A stretch of DNA of 40,025 nucleotides from Candidatus Thermoplasmatota archaeon. Lineage in GTDB: Archaea > Thermoplasmatota > SW-10-69-26 > JACQPN01 > JAJPHT01. Position 1 is the first letter of the stretch; each line of letters opens with the position of its first letter. Shown here piece by piece: positions 15,067-23,872 of the stretch. The notes below the pieces were generated by a model, which was not told the DNA's origin, ran no database searches, and saw only the letters and a program-made list of their open reading frames with translations. Location: positions 1 through 40,025 of the forward strand of contig DATLGO010000105.1 in the NCBI GenBank assembly GCA_035540375.1, read 5' to 3'. A program made the position numbers and the translations under genes.

Positions 15067-16602
15067 TCATCCGCGCGTCGGCGCGCGTTGGACGGACTCG
15101 TCGTAGTGGATGTCCTCGCCGACGTCGCGGAAAACGTTCCCGACGACGGTCCAGGCCGTCGCTTTGTCCATCTCCGTCGCGGCGATGCCGTACTGCGTCC
15201 CGGCGATGCTGTTCTGGACGATCGCCACGTTCGCGGCGCGCACGCCTTCGAGTCGGACGCCCGCGGGCGCGTCGGCGCCGAGGTGCTTCCCGAACACCGG
15301 CACGAGCGCGACCGCGCTCGATGAGCGGGCGTTCGAGAGCTCCACGTTGTTCCCTTCGATGAGGAAGTCGACGTCCTTGGTGCCGCGAACGAGGATGGCG
15401 TCCATCGGCGCGTCGACCCACCGGAGGCCCGTCGTGCGATCCTTCGCGGCGAAGGTCACGCTGTTGCGGAGGATCATGAACGATCCCGCGTACTCGTGGT
15501 CCTCGTCGAGCTGCTTCTCCCCGTCGTCGTGCGCGTGCCCCTGCTTCTCGTTCCTGTGGTAGCGGTCGTCCGCGCTGAAGACGTCGACCACGAGCGGCCC
15601 GCCGATGAAGGTGTTGTCTTCGACGGAGATGCGCGTGAAGTGCACATGGGGCCCCACGAGGCTCTCGTCGGGTTCGCTGCGCGCGGTGCGGTCGTCGCCC
15701 GCGTGACCCCGGTCGGTGTACGCGAAGGCCGCGCCCTCCTCCACCGTCACGTGGTTGCGGCGGAACGCGGCCTCGTGATACCGGATCGAGTGGTCGTGCG
15801 CCGCGCTCTTCGCCTTGTCGCCGTGGTTGTGGCTGTGGCAATCGAAGCAGCTTGCGTGGTGATGGCCGTGGAGCTGCATCTCGACGTAGCCGACGATGAC
15901 GTTGTCCTCGAACAGGGCGCCGTCAAAGCCGTCGATGTTGAGCACGATGCGGTCGCGGAACCACGGCGTGAGGCGGCCGAGGTCGTCCATCACGTCGCGG
16001 AAGGGATGGCTCGGCGCCGGACCGACCTCGTTCTCGCGGAAGACCCCGTCGAAGTGGCGGATCTGGCCCACGATGCCCATCTTGTTCTTCTCGATGAGGC
16101 CGCCGGTCGCGTCGCCCGTGCGGGGATTGTTTTCGTTCACGCGGAGGTCGTCGATGTAGTTGTGGTGGACGTGCACCTTGTCGCCGTTCCAGTTGAGCCG
16201 GAGCTCGCCCGCGAAGAAGTTCTCGCGGATCACGTAGTACTGGTCCGTGTCCTTGAGGTGAAGCTCGTGGAGCACGTTGAGCCCCGTGATCACGAACGGG
16301 TCTTCGAGCGTTCCCGACCCGAGGATGTCGACGCCCTTCTCGGCGAGCGCGGCGACGTCGGGGACGCCGTCGATGACGAGCGTGGTGACCTTGACGAGGC
16401 CCGACCCGCTCGACGGGATCGTCCCGACGGCGGGAGGCCACGAGGTCCGGTCGCGGGCGTGCGCATGGGGGGTTTCGTGCGCGGGGTCCGGGTCGGCCCC
16501 GGCCGCGGGGGCGCCGCTCACGAAACCCGCCGCGAAGACCACGGCGGGCGCGGCCACGATCAAGGCGCAGGCGATCCCGGCGACGAGGATCCTGGATCTC
16601 AT
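15067..16602 (-). CDS. Secreted His-rich parallel beta-helix protein with a CxxCH motif
   Basis: 511 residues. Signal peptide MRSRILVAGIACALIVAAPAVVFA, then a His-rich linker (HETPHAHARD) and about 400 residues of short repeating strands with turn asparagines (YYVIRENFFAGELRL, VHHNYIDDLRV, GVFRENEVG, ISVEDNTFIGG, FMILRNSVTF, FLIEGNNVEL, VAIVQNSIAGT, WTVVGNVFRDVG), the signature of right-handed parallel beta-helices such as NosD/CASH proteins. In the middle lies HGHHHASCFDCHSHNHGDK: a CxxCH (c-type heme attachment pattern) inside a His cluster. A GTG 18 nt upstream (16620) is an alternative start; ATG 16602 has GGTGA before it. Likely extracellular and metal- or heme-binding; the ligand is inference. 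Confidence 0.78.
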   Translation of the reverse strand: MRSRILVAGIACALIVAAPAVVFAAGFVSGAPAAGADPDPAHETPHAHARDRTSWPPAVGTIPSSGSGLVKVTTLVIDGVPDVAALAEKGVDILGSGTLEDPFVITGLNVLHELHLKDTDQYYVIRENFFAGELRLNWNGDKVHVHHNYIDDLRVNENNPRTGDATGGLIEKNKMGIVGQIRHFDGVFRENEVGPAPSHPFRDVMDDLGRLTPWFRDRIVLNIDGFDGALFEDNVIVGYVEMQLHGHHHASCFDCHSHNHGDKAKSAAHDHSIRYHEAAFRRNHVTVEEGAAFAYTDRGHAGDDRTARSEPDESLVGPHVHFTRISVEDNTFIGGPLVVDVFSADDRYHRNEKQGHAHDDGEKQLDEDHEYAGSFMILRNSVTFAAKDRTTGLRWVDAPMDAILVRGTKDVDFLIEGNNVELSNARSSSAVALVPVFGKHLGADAPAGVRLEGVRAANVAIVQNSIAGTQYGIAATEMDKATAWTVVGNVFRDVGEDIHYDESVQRAPTRG

Positions 16603-16710
16603 CGGCTCACCGGGACGCACGACGGAGGGGCCCTTCTTAGGGTGAGTGGCGCGGTCGTTGAAGTGCCAACGGCGCCGGAATCCGTTTCCGGGGGGCGCGC
16701 CGACAGGGAA

Positions 16711-16719
16711 GGGTTTATC
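16711..16719 (+). promoter_or_regulatory. TATA element of zinc-ribbon copy 2
   Basis: GGGTTTATC is centred about 27 nt upstream of the GTG at 16743, fitting a leaderless transcript and supporting the GTG start. Confidence 0.6.
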
Positions 16720-16742
16720 AGCGGCGGGTGCTACGGTGACTC

Positions 16743-17228
16743 GTGCCGGATCCTTCGCCCGCGCGGTCGGCCGCGCCCCGGGAAGCCGTCGAGGTCACGT
16801 GCGCCTCGTGCGGCGTTTCCACCACCGTCCCGTTCACGCCCACGCCTGGTCGGCCCGTTTATTGCCGCGCGTGCTTCTCGAAGCGCTCGGGGCCCGGGTC
16901 GCCCGCGGGCGGCGGCCCTTCGCGAGGCCCTCCCCGGACGGAATTCCGGAGCGAGGCCCCGCGCGGCTCGACGACCCGTCGCCGGATGCTCTCCCAGGGT
17001 CGGAAGGCGCACTTCGTCTACGACGTGCTTGAGATCCTCGGTCGCGAGAACCGCATGGCGGGCGAGGTCCGCCGCACCTTCGTCGAGATGCTCTTCACGC
17101 GCGGCGCGCGGCAGAGCACGGACGCGGCGATCGAGTACATCGCGTCGAAGGTCGACGACAAGACCCTCACGACCGCCGAGGGGCAGCAGCTCTCCCGGCT
17201 CGTGGACCGATACTCCTTCTGGCGCTGA
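16743..17228 (+). CDS. Zinc-ribbon protein with CxxC-x17-CxxC domain (copy 2)
   Basis: 161 residues from a GTG. C20-x2-C23 and C41-x2-C44 with a 17-residue spacing, VPFTPTPGRPVYC between them. A variable linker follows, then MLSQGRKAHFVYDVLEIL and FVEMLFTRGARQST, which match copy 1 almost residue for residue, and the same ending (LVDRYSFWR against LLEQYSFRR). The linker is the diverged part. The two copies lie on the same strand on either side of the minus-strand beta-helix gene, so a duplication with an intervening gene, or insertion of that gene, is likely. The stop TGA abuts the next minus-strand stop as TGATCA. Confidence 0.82.
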   Translation: MPDPSPARSAAPREAVEVTCASCGVSTTVPFTPTPGRPVYCRACFSKRSGPGSPAGGGPSRGPPRTEFRSEAPRGSTTRRRMLSQGRKAHFVYDVLEILGRENRMAGEVRRTFVEMLFTRGARQSTDAAIEYIASKVDDKTLTTAEGQQLSRLVDRYSFWR

Positions 17229-18722
17229 TCAGAGCAGGTTCAGCAGCGCCGCGACGACGGTCCGGTTGAGGATCCAGAGGATCATTCCAGACCCGAGCGC
17301 GAGCGCCGCCGCGAACCCCGCGACGCGGGTGATGCGGTTCCACTCCTTCCCGAGCCCCGCGTAGCGCATCGCGGTCGCGGCGAGGATGGCGACGGGTAGG
17401 CCGAAGGCGATGAAGGCGATCGTCCACGTGAGGGACTGAAGGCCGAGGAGCAGGAGGAATCCGGGCCCGACGCCGGTTTCGCCGAGCGAGGAGAGCGCGC
17501 TCGCGCCGGTCGCGCCGGCGAAAGCCACATCCCAGAGCACGAAGGACACGACGAGGCCGCCGACGTAGACCGCGAAGGCGATCGCGCGCCGTCCGAGCGC
17601 GAGGCGCGGCGGTGGCGGCTTCTTCAGGATGCGCGCGACGTACGCGGCGACCGCCGCGACCCACAAGGCGAACGCGAGGACGGGCACGAGGTCGAATACC
17701 GACGGAACGTCCGCGGTCACGAACGCGGAATTCGCGAACACGAGGTCGGGGGTGCCGCGCACGGTCCCTTGTCCGGTTCCCGTCCAGCTCGCGGTGATGC
17801 CGTCGCCGCGGAGCACCAGCGCGCGGCCGAGGGGCAGCTCCGCGCCGTCCACCGTGACGCGCCGGTCCTCGGCGCCTGCTCCGGGTACGACGACGAACGC
17901 GCCGTTGATGAAGGGGGCGACCGACACGAGCGCCTGACGCTGCGTGTCGTCGCCGAAGAAGGACGGGCCGAGCGCTTCCGCGACGGTCGCGAGCCGATCC
18001 ATCGTCGCGGCGACCGAGGCGCTCCGCGCGGGCCGGAGGTCGACGGTCGCCTGTCGCGCGTCGAGCGGGCCCCCCATCGGGACGACGGCGATCGCGCCGG
18101 TCCACTGCGCGGCGGAGAGGCCCTCGATCACGAAGGCGGTGACCTCGTCGCCGCCGGCCATCGAAGGCCCCAGGCCCTCGTTCACGGGACGGCTCGACCA
18201 TCCGGCGACCGCGTTCCCGTCCTCCGCGAGCAGGGTCACGCGGGCGTCGAACGGGATGAGCTGGATCGCCTCGCCGCGCGCCGGCGTGAAGCCGCCGCGC
18301 AGGGCTCCCGAAACCATGACGAGGCTGCTCCCGCCGCTCGCAAGCGGCGGGGCCGCGACGACGAGCGCGTGCTCGGCCGCGGCGTCGAGCGCATAGGGTC
18401 GGTCGGTCGTCGAGACGAACCCCCCCGATTCGATCACGACGGTCACGTCGCGATGGGTTTCGCGCGAGCCGCTTCCCGGGAAGGGCAGGCCGCCCTCCGG
18501 ACGGCCCGTCACGACGTCCACCACGGCCGAGGGACCGAACCGAGATCCGTCGGCCTCGGCGACGACGAAGGCGTCGTCGAAGCGGCCGGCGAACGCGAGC
18601 GCCCCGGCGGCGATCATGGTGCCGCCGTCGTGGAGATCGAGGGACGCGGCGACGTCGGAGCGGGCCGCCGCGGTCGGAAGCGCGAGGAGCGCGAAGACCA
18701 CGAGGACGGACAGGGCGCGCAT
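17229..18722 (-). CDS. Secreted/multi-TM membrane protein of unknown function
   Basis: 497 residues. Signal peptide MRALSVLVVFALLALPTAAA, an extracellular beta-rich domain of about 330 residues, and then four or five TM helices near the C-terminus (FDLVPVLAFALWVAAVAAYV; RAIAFAVYVGGLVVSFVLWDV; FLLLLGLQSLTWTIAFIAFG; AGFAAALALGSGMILWIL). A basic cytosolic loop (ILKKPPPPRLALGRR) separates the first two. No recognised motif. The ATG is supported by a TATA-like GCTTATCC 28 nt upstream (leaderless). It could be an envelope sensor or assembly factor; the surrounding surface genes are the only hint. Confidence 0.72.
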   Translation of the reverse strand: MRALSVLVVFALLALPTAAARSDVAASLDLHDGGTMIAAGALAFAGRFDDAFVVAEADGSRFGPSAVVDVVTGRPEGGLPFPGSGSRETHRDVTVVIESGGFVSTTDRPYALDAAAEHALVVAAPPLASGGSSLVMVSGALRGGFTPARGEAIQLIPFDARVTLLAEDGNAVAGWSSRPVNEGLGPSMAGGDEVTAFVIEGLSAAQWTGAIAVVPMGGPLDARQATVDLRPARSASVAATMDRLATVAEALGPSFFGDDTQRQALVSVAPFINGAFVVVPGAGAEDRRVTVDGAELPLGRALVLRGDGITASWTGTGQGTVRGTPDLVFANSAFVTADVPSVFDLVPVLAFALWVAAVAAYVARILKKPPPPRLALGRRAIAFAVYVGGLVVSFVLWDVAFAGATGASALSSLGETGVGPGFLLLLGLQSLTWTIAFIAFGLPVAILAATAMRYAGLGKEWNRITRVAGFAAALALGSGMILWILNRTVVAALLNLL

Positions 18723-18745
18723 GGACGAGGCACGCGCGAAGTCCG

Positions 18746-18754
18746 GGATAAGCA
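18746..18754. promoter_or_regulatory. Possible shared TATA element of divergent genes
   Basis: GGGATAAGC is the AT-richest patch between the divergent genes. It is 28 nt from the ATG at 18722 (minus) and 28 nt from an in-frame ATG at 18778 (plus). The plus gene also has GGAGG at 18805-18809, 10 nt before ATG 18820, so it may use a leadered start instead. Confidence 0.45.
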
Positions 18755-18819
18755 TGGTGGAAATCGACGCAATCTTGATGACGCCTCCGCGCGTCAACCA
18801 TGTCGGAGGCTGGATCGCA

Positions 18820-20154
18820 ATGCAAATCCACGCCGAGCGCGCGTTCGCCTTCGCGCTCGCCTTGACCTTTGTTCTCGTCGCCCCCGTGACCGCGGTGGCC
18901 ACCGTCGAGAAGGCCGACGTCCCCTGTCCAGGGTTCACCGACATCCCCGGCATCGGACCCGCCTGTCCCGTCGAAGGCGGATACGAGATCCTCCTCGAAA
19001 ACGGCCGGCGGTTGTTCACGCACGGCGGGGATCCGCTCCCGCCGGACCTCGGCTTCGAACCGTCGACGCCGGGCGAGGCCCCCATCGGCGAATGGGGAAT
19101 CTTTTCGGGCGTGACGCCTCGCGATCCTGTCTGCGTCTCCTCGCCGCTCGAGGCCCACGGCGTCTTGGTCTACGCCCACGCGGCCGATCGGCTTCCCCGA
19201 TACGCCGAGATGGCCCCGATCCTCCGGACGTGGATGCGCTACGTCAACGGGCTGCTCGCGCGCGACTCCGCCGAATTCGGCCTCGATTTCCGGTATCGCA
19301 TGCTCTGCGACGGCGGCTCGCTCGTCGTGCACCACGCCGTGATGCCCCGTCCGGCGTCCGAGACGTCCTTCCAGACCATCGTGACGGATCTCCAGGCCCA
19401 GGGCTACGACAACCCCTACGCGAAGTACTGGATCTGGAACGACGACACGGGCATCGTCGCGCGATGCGGCTGCGGCGGCACCGGCGACTTCATCAACGAA
19501 CCGCGCCCAAGCCCCGACAATCCGAACAACCGCGGCCCCTCCTACGGCGTGACGCACGCGTTCATGTCGGAATGGTCTCCGTTCACGATGATGCACGAGA
19601 ACGGCCACAATCTCGGCGCCGTGCTCTCCAAGGCCGCGGCCTCGAGCGGCGCGGCGCATTGCAACGACGGCCTCGACGTGATGTGCTACGCCGATGGCGG
19701 TCCGAAATCGAACTACAAGATCGTCTGCGGGCGCTACACGTTCGACTGCAACCGGGACACGTACTTCCATCCCTTCCCGCCGGCGAACTCCGTCCTCGCC
19801 TCGCACTGGAACCTCGCGCTCCCGACGAACCGCTACATCCAGGGCTGCCATTACGCGACCGGCCGCATCCCCGGATCCCTCAACGGCATCGACGTGGACC
19901 GCGCGACGGCGGTCACCGTGGACGTTCCTCCGGGATGCGGCGGCCGGGCGTTCGCGCTCTACGGCGAGTCCCTCCCCCAGACGAGCCTCAGCCCCAGCAA
20001 CTTCGACGTTTGCTGGTACGGCGCCCCCGGACTCATGCGATGCGACGCCACGGCGAGCTCGACGGAACGAGGGACTGTCCCCGCGGGCGCCACGGCGGCG
20101 CGCATCATCTACCGCTTCGGCGCGGGGAGCGCGTACACGTTGAGCATCCAGTAG
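18820..20154 (+). CDS. Secreted zinc metalloprotease (HExxH, Met-turn)
   Basis: 444 residues. Signal peptide AFAFALALTFVLVAPVTAVA, then a mature protein with about 14 cysteines. The zinc site is HENGHNLG (H259, E260, H263); the third ligand is probably His280 in AAHCND, followed by a Met-turn-like DVMCYADGG (M288). HExxH followed by xHCxD and xVMCY is a pattern I associate with secreted reprolysin/metzincin-like proteases. C-terminal of this lies a beta-rich region with further Cys pairs. ATG 18820 is chosen because of GGAGG 10 nt upstream; ATG 18778 (14 residues longer) is possible. With the subtilase at 2184 it suggests extracellular protein degradation. Confidence 0.85.
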   Translation: MQIHAERAFAFALALTFVLVAPVTAVATVEKADVPCPGFTDIPGIGPACPVEGGYEILLENGRRLFTHGGDPLPPDLGFEPSTPGEAPIGEWGIFSGVTPRDPVCVSSPLEAHGVLVYAHAADRLPRYAEMAPILRTWMRYVNGLLARDSAEFGLDFRYRMLCDGGSLVVHHAVMPRPASETSFQTIVTDLQAQGYDNPYAKYWIWNDDTGIVARCGCGGTGDFINEPRPSPDNPNNRGPSYGVTHAFMSEWSPFTMMHENGHNLGAVLSKAAASSGAAHCNDGLDVMCYADGGPKSNYKIVCGRYTFDCNRDTYFHPFPPANSVLASHWNLALPTNRYIQGCHYATGRIPGSLNGIDVDRATAVTVDVPPGCGGRAFALYGESLPQTSLSPSNFDVCWYGAPGLMRCDATASSTERGTVPAGATAARIIYRFGAGSAYTLSIQ

Positions 20155-20197
20155 CGGCTTCCGATGGCTTTAGGCGCGCCTCCCCCATGAGGGCGGC

Positions 20198-21502
20198 GTG
20201 ACCGCGTTCGCGCCCCGCGCGCTCCGGAACCTCCTCAAGGAGGATCTCGCGCGCGGATCGGGCGTGAACCTTGCGTTCACCGCGCTCCACGCTGTCCTGG
20301 GCGTGGCGGCGGCCGTGGTCGCGGCCCGGTTCCTCGGCCCCGCGGGGCTCGGCGTCGTCGCGCTCGGCTTCATGCTCCTCGAGTTCCTCAGCGCGTTCGA
20401 CAACCTGCCCACGGCCGCGTTCATCCGGGAATACAGCATCGCGCCCGAACGTCGCAAGGTCGCGACGGCCTTCGCGGCGAAGCTCGGCCTCGGACTCGTG
20501 ACCACCGTCGTCGTGCTGGCGTTGTCGCCCCTCATCGCGAGCCTGCTCGACATCCCGATCATCGTGCCCGCGGGCTTCGCGCTCATCCCGACCGTCGCCG
20601 CGTTCGGCTCGGTCGCCATCGCCGCGCGCGAGGCCCGTCGCGACAACCTGCGACGCAACGTTCCCGGCACGGTCGAGCGTCTCGTCACGCTCGCGCTCTA
20701 CGTGCTCATCCTCGTCGTCCCAGCGCTCCCCTACAGTCCAGTCGCGCTTTTCGTCGCGGCCACCGTCACCGCAAGCGTCGTGGGCTCGGCGGCGGCCTTC
20801 CTCGTCGCGCCGCCGTTCGACCCGCGCGAGGCCGATTGGCGCGAAGCGCGCGCGTATCTCTCGTTCGGCCTGCGCACCCAGACTGTGAGCCTGCTCGAGA
20901 AGACGGTTTTCTGGATCGACATCCTCCTCATCGACATCCTTCTCGGTAACCACGCGACGACCGGCCTCTACCGGGCGGCCTACAGCGTCATGGCCTACCT
21001 GCCGATGGTGGCGGGCGTCGTCACCATCATGCTCTACCCCGCGCTTTCCGAGGCCTTCGGTCACGGCCGCAAGGACGAATTCGCCCGCACGTTCTCGCTC
21101 GGGTTCTTCTACGGCCTCGCGATCGCGATCCCGGGGGCGCTTGTGGCGCTCCTCTTCCCGGAGTTCATCGTCCTGACGCTCTTCGGCCCCGGCTTCGAGG
21201 GCGCGGCGCCGCTTCTTGCGGGTCTCGCGCCCGTCGCGGTCCTCGCGGTCGCGATGATTCCCTTCTCCGTCTCGTTCCCCGCGATGAACCGGCCCGACCT
21301 CGCCTTGCGGCTGGGGCTGGTCATGGTGGTCGTGAACGTGCCCCTCGACCTCGTGCTCATTCCCGTCATGGGCCCCGTCGGGGCCATCGTGGCCACCGCG
21401 GCAGCCTTCCTCGCGGGCCTCGGATTTGCCCTGTACGCCACCCTCCGCGTCGGCGGCCGGGCGCCCAGCCTCGCTCACGTCCGGGAAGTCATGGGCCGCT
21501 GA
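20198..21502 (+). CDS. Polysaccharide/oligosaccharide flippase (Wzx-like, MOP superfamily)
   Basis: 434 residues with about 12 hydrophobic segments. The N-terminal SGVNLAFTALHAVLGVAAAVVAARFLGPAGLGVVALGFML is the standard start of polysaccharide-biosynthesis proteins of the MOP superfamily (…LGP..yG……), which move lipid-linked glycans across the membrane. The GTG start at 20198-20200 is about 28 nt after CTTTAGG, giving a leaderless mRNA. It stands among surface proteins and is followed by a histidine kinase and two glycosyltransferases, so glycan export for glycoproteins or surface polymers is likely. Confidence 0.88.
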   Translation: MTAFAPRALRNLLKEDLARGSGVNLAFTALHAVLGVAAAVVAARFLGPAGLGVVALGFMLLEFLSAFDNLPTAAFIREYSIAPERRKVATAFAAKLGLGLVTTVVVLALSPLIASLLDIPIIVPAGFALIPTVAAFGSVAIAAREARRDNLRRNVPGTVERLVTLALYVLILVVPALPYSPVALFVAATVTASVVGSAAAFLVAPPFDPREADWREARAYLSFGLRTQTVSLLEKTVFWIDILLIDILLGNHATTGLYRAAYSVMAYLPMVAGVVTIMLYPALSEAFGHGRKDEFARTFSLGFFYGLAIAIPGALVALLFPEFIVLTLFGPGFEGAAPLLAGLAPVAVLAVAMIPFSVSFPAMNRPDLALRLGLVMVVVNVPLDLVLIPVMGPVGAIVATAAAFLAGLGFALYATLRVGGRAPSLAHVREVMGR

Positions 21503-21551
21503 GGCGGTTGAGCGGAAAAGTCGTCGCGTCGGTCCGGCACGCTGTCGGCAC

Positions 21552-21593
21552 GAGTATATAGGATCGGGAACGGACCCCCGCCCACGCTGGAGG
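21552..21593 (+). promoter_or_regulatory. Promoter and RBS of the histidine kinase gene
   Basis: CGAGTATATAGG (21551-21562) is one of the best TATA boxes in the window. Transcription would start near 21583 and the mRNA would carry GGAGG at 21589-21593. No ATG, GTG or TTG lies at the right distance in frame; a CTG at 21602 does (8 nt). Confidence 0.65.
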
Positions 21594-21661
21594 AAGGTTC
21601 GCTGCCCGCGCCCATCACGACCGCTCACGGCGGAAAACGACCCACCCGCGCAGGCCTCGCC

Positions 21662-23872
21662 GTGGCGGGCGCGCTCGTTGCGGCCGCGCTTTCGCTCGTG
21701 GCGGGGAGCCTCCTTGTTCTCCTCGGCCACGCCCCCGACCCGGTCCCGGCCGGCCTCCACGAGATCAGCCAACCGAACGCGGGCGCCACCGTCGCCTTCG
21801 CGGCCGCCGTCGTTCTCCTCGCCCGGGTGGGATTCGTGTTCGACTTGGGCGGCCGGACGTTGAAGCTCGGTCTCGAGGAGACGGCGCTCTTCGTCGGCGT
21901 CCTCCTCCTTCCCGCGCCCCATGTCGTCCTCGGCGTCGCCGCCGCGGCGGTCGTGGACCGCATCGCGCTGCGGGGCCCCTCGGCGGGAAACGTCGCGGAC
22001 GCCGCTTCGATGGTCCTCGCCTCGACGCTTGCCATCCTCGTCGTCGGCGCCCTGCGCGTCGCGGGCCTCGATGCCCCGTGGGCGGGCCTCGCGGCGCCTC
22101 CCGTCTATTTCGTCGCGGCGAGCATGCTTGCGAGCGCGCACGTGGGGGCCAGCGCCGGGGCGAGCGCGCTCGACGTTTTCCGCGAGCGCTTCGCGGGATG
22201 GACGTTTCTCGGCGCCGCGCTCGCGACGAGCCTGGGCCTTCTCGTCTACGCGCTCTTCCGTCTGTCGCCCCTCGCGGCGGTCGCGGTGGTGCCCACGCTC
22301 CTCTATCTCATGCGCTTCGGGCGACTGAGCCAGCGCAAGAACGAGGAGATCCGCACCCACGAGCGCCTCGCGAAGGCCACGGCGGAGGTCGCGGGCGAAA
22401 GCGATGTCGACGGGGTGGCCCAACGGGTCATGGAGGCCTCGCTCGAGCTCCTGAGCTGCGGCGAAGTCCGGCTGTCGCTCGAGACGGAGCGCGGTCGGCG
22501 CCTGTGGTCGAGGCGTTTCGCGGAGGCGTCGACCGAAGGCATCACCGAAACGCTCGTCACGGCCGACGCGCGGCGCGTCGGCGAGATCACCATCTTCGCC
22601 CGCGCGGGCCGGGAGTCGTTCGGTCCGCGGGAGCGCCACCTGCTGCGCACGGTCGCCGCGGGCGCGACCTCGGCCGTCCTGAACGCCCAGGCCATCGAGG
22701 CGGCGCGCCGGGCCTCCCGGGATCTCGCGGAAAGCGAGCGGCGTTACCGCGATCTCTTCGACACGACGAACGTCCTCATCCTCGTCCTCGACGAGCGCGC
22801 CGTCATCGTCGACGCGAATCCCGCCGCGGCGGAGGTTCTCGGATCGAGCCCCGAGGCGCTCGTGGGCCTCGACGCCGCGACGCTCGTCCTGGACGAGGAC
22901 CGGGAGTCGTTTGCGGCCGTGCTCGCCCGGCTCGACGCGCACGACGTGGCCCGGGACGTCGAAGTCCGATTCCTCCGAGAGGACGGCGGCGTCCTGACGC
23001 TCCTCGTGGACGGCCGCACGAGCGAAGGTCAGCGCGGCGCGCGCCAGCGCGTGCTCGTCGCCCGCGACATCACGTATCTCAAGGATCTCGAGGCGGAGCG
23101 TCGGGAGGCGATGGCCCGGCAGGCCGAGAGCATCCGCCGCCTCGAGAACGCGAACCGCGAGCTCGAGGAGTTTACGCTGTGGACGACGCACGACATGCGG
23201 GAGCCGCTGAGGAGCGTGGGAACGATCGCGCGTTTCCTCCACGAGGACATCGACCACCTCGAAAAGGATGAGGCGCGGGACATGGCCCGTCGCATCCACG
23301 AGGGCGCCGAGCGATTGAAGGAGCGCGTGAAGGCGCTCCACGCCTTCAGCCGCATCGTGCAGCAGGATGACGCGTTCGAGGACGTCGACCTGAACGGCGT
23401 CGTCGATGGCGTCCTCGCGGCCTTCGAGGTCAAGATCCGGGAGAAATCCGCCGAGATCGACTGGCCCGAAGGCGGCTTCCCGACCGTGCGCGCGCAGCCG
23501 CATCGCATCGATCAGGTCTTCGCGAACCTCGTCGAGAACGCGCTCAAATACGGTCTCGCCGAGCGCCCCGTCGTCGAGCTCGCCGTCGAGGACGAAGGCG
23601 AGCGCTGGCGGTTCTCGGTCACCGACAACGGTCCGGGCATACCCGAGGAATACCGCGAGCGCATCTTCGGGCTCTTCCAGCGGGGTCCACGCACGGACGA
23701 GGCGGGCTCGGGCGCGGGCCTCGCCATCGTGAAGCGGATCGTCGAGCAGCACGGAGGCCGCGTCTGGTTGGCAAGCGAGGCCGGCGACGGCGCCACGTTC
23801 GTGTTCACGCTGCCGAAGACGAGGCCCCGCCCGGGCGACCGGGAGGCCCCCGGCGTCACCGCGAGCGTCTAG
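21662..23872 (+). CDS. Membrane sensor histidine kinase (TM - GAF - PAS - HisKA - HATPase)
   Basis: 736 residues from GTG 21662. About six to seven TM segments form the N-terminal sensor (to about 215). A GAF-like domain (about 230-345), a PAS domain (about 358-480: SERRYRDLFDTTNVLILVLD, DANPAAAEVLG), a phytochrome-kinase-like HisKA with His510 in THDMREPLRS, and the ATPase domain follow (NLVENALKYG, DNGPGIPEEYRERIFGLF, GSGAGLAIVKRIVEQHGG). It would autophosphorylate and pass phosphate to a response regulator, but none is encoded nearby. The true start may be a CTG at 21602, which has GGAGG 8 nt upstream and adds a basic KRPTR stretch before the first TM helix. Its TAG shares CTAG with the convergent GT4 gene. 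Confidence 0.9.
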   Translation: MAGALVAAALSLVAGSLLVLLGHAPDPVPAGLHEISQPNAGATVAFAAAVVLLARVGFVFDLGGRTLKLGLEETALFVGVLLLPAPHVVLGVAAAAVVDRIALRGPSAGNVADAASMVLASTLAILVVGALRVAGLDAPWAGLAAPPVYFVAASMLASAHVGASAGASALDVFRERFAGWTFLGAALATSLGLLVYALFRLSPLAAVAVVPTLLYLMRFGRLSQRKNEEIRTHERLAKATAEVAGESDVDGVAQRVMEASLELLSCGEVRLSLETERGRRLWSRRFAEASTEGITETLVTADARRVGEITIFARAGRESFGPRERHLLRTVAAGATSAVLNAQAIEAARRASRDLAESERRYRDLFDTTNVLILVLDERAVIVDANPAAAEVLGSSPEALVGLDAATLVLDEDRESFAAVLARLDAHDVARDVEVRFLREDGGVLTLLVDGRTSEGQRGARQRVLVARDITYLKDLEAERREAMARQAESIRRLENANRELEEFTLWTTHDMREPLRSVGTIARFLHEDIDHLEKDEARDMARRIHEGAERLKERVKALHAFSRIVQQDDAFEDVDLNGVVDGVLAAFEVKIREKSAEIDWPEGGFPTVRAQPHRIDQVFANLVENALKYGLAERPVVELAVEDEGERWRFSVTDNGPGIPEEYRERIFGLFQRGPRTDEAGSGAGLAIVKRIVEQHGGRVWLASEAGDGATFVFTLPKTRPRPGDREAPGVTASV

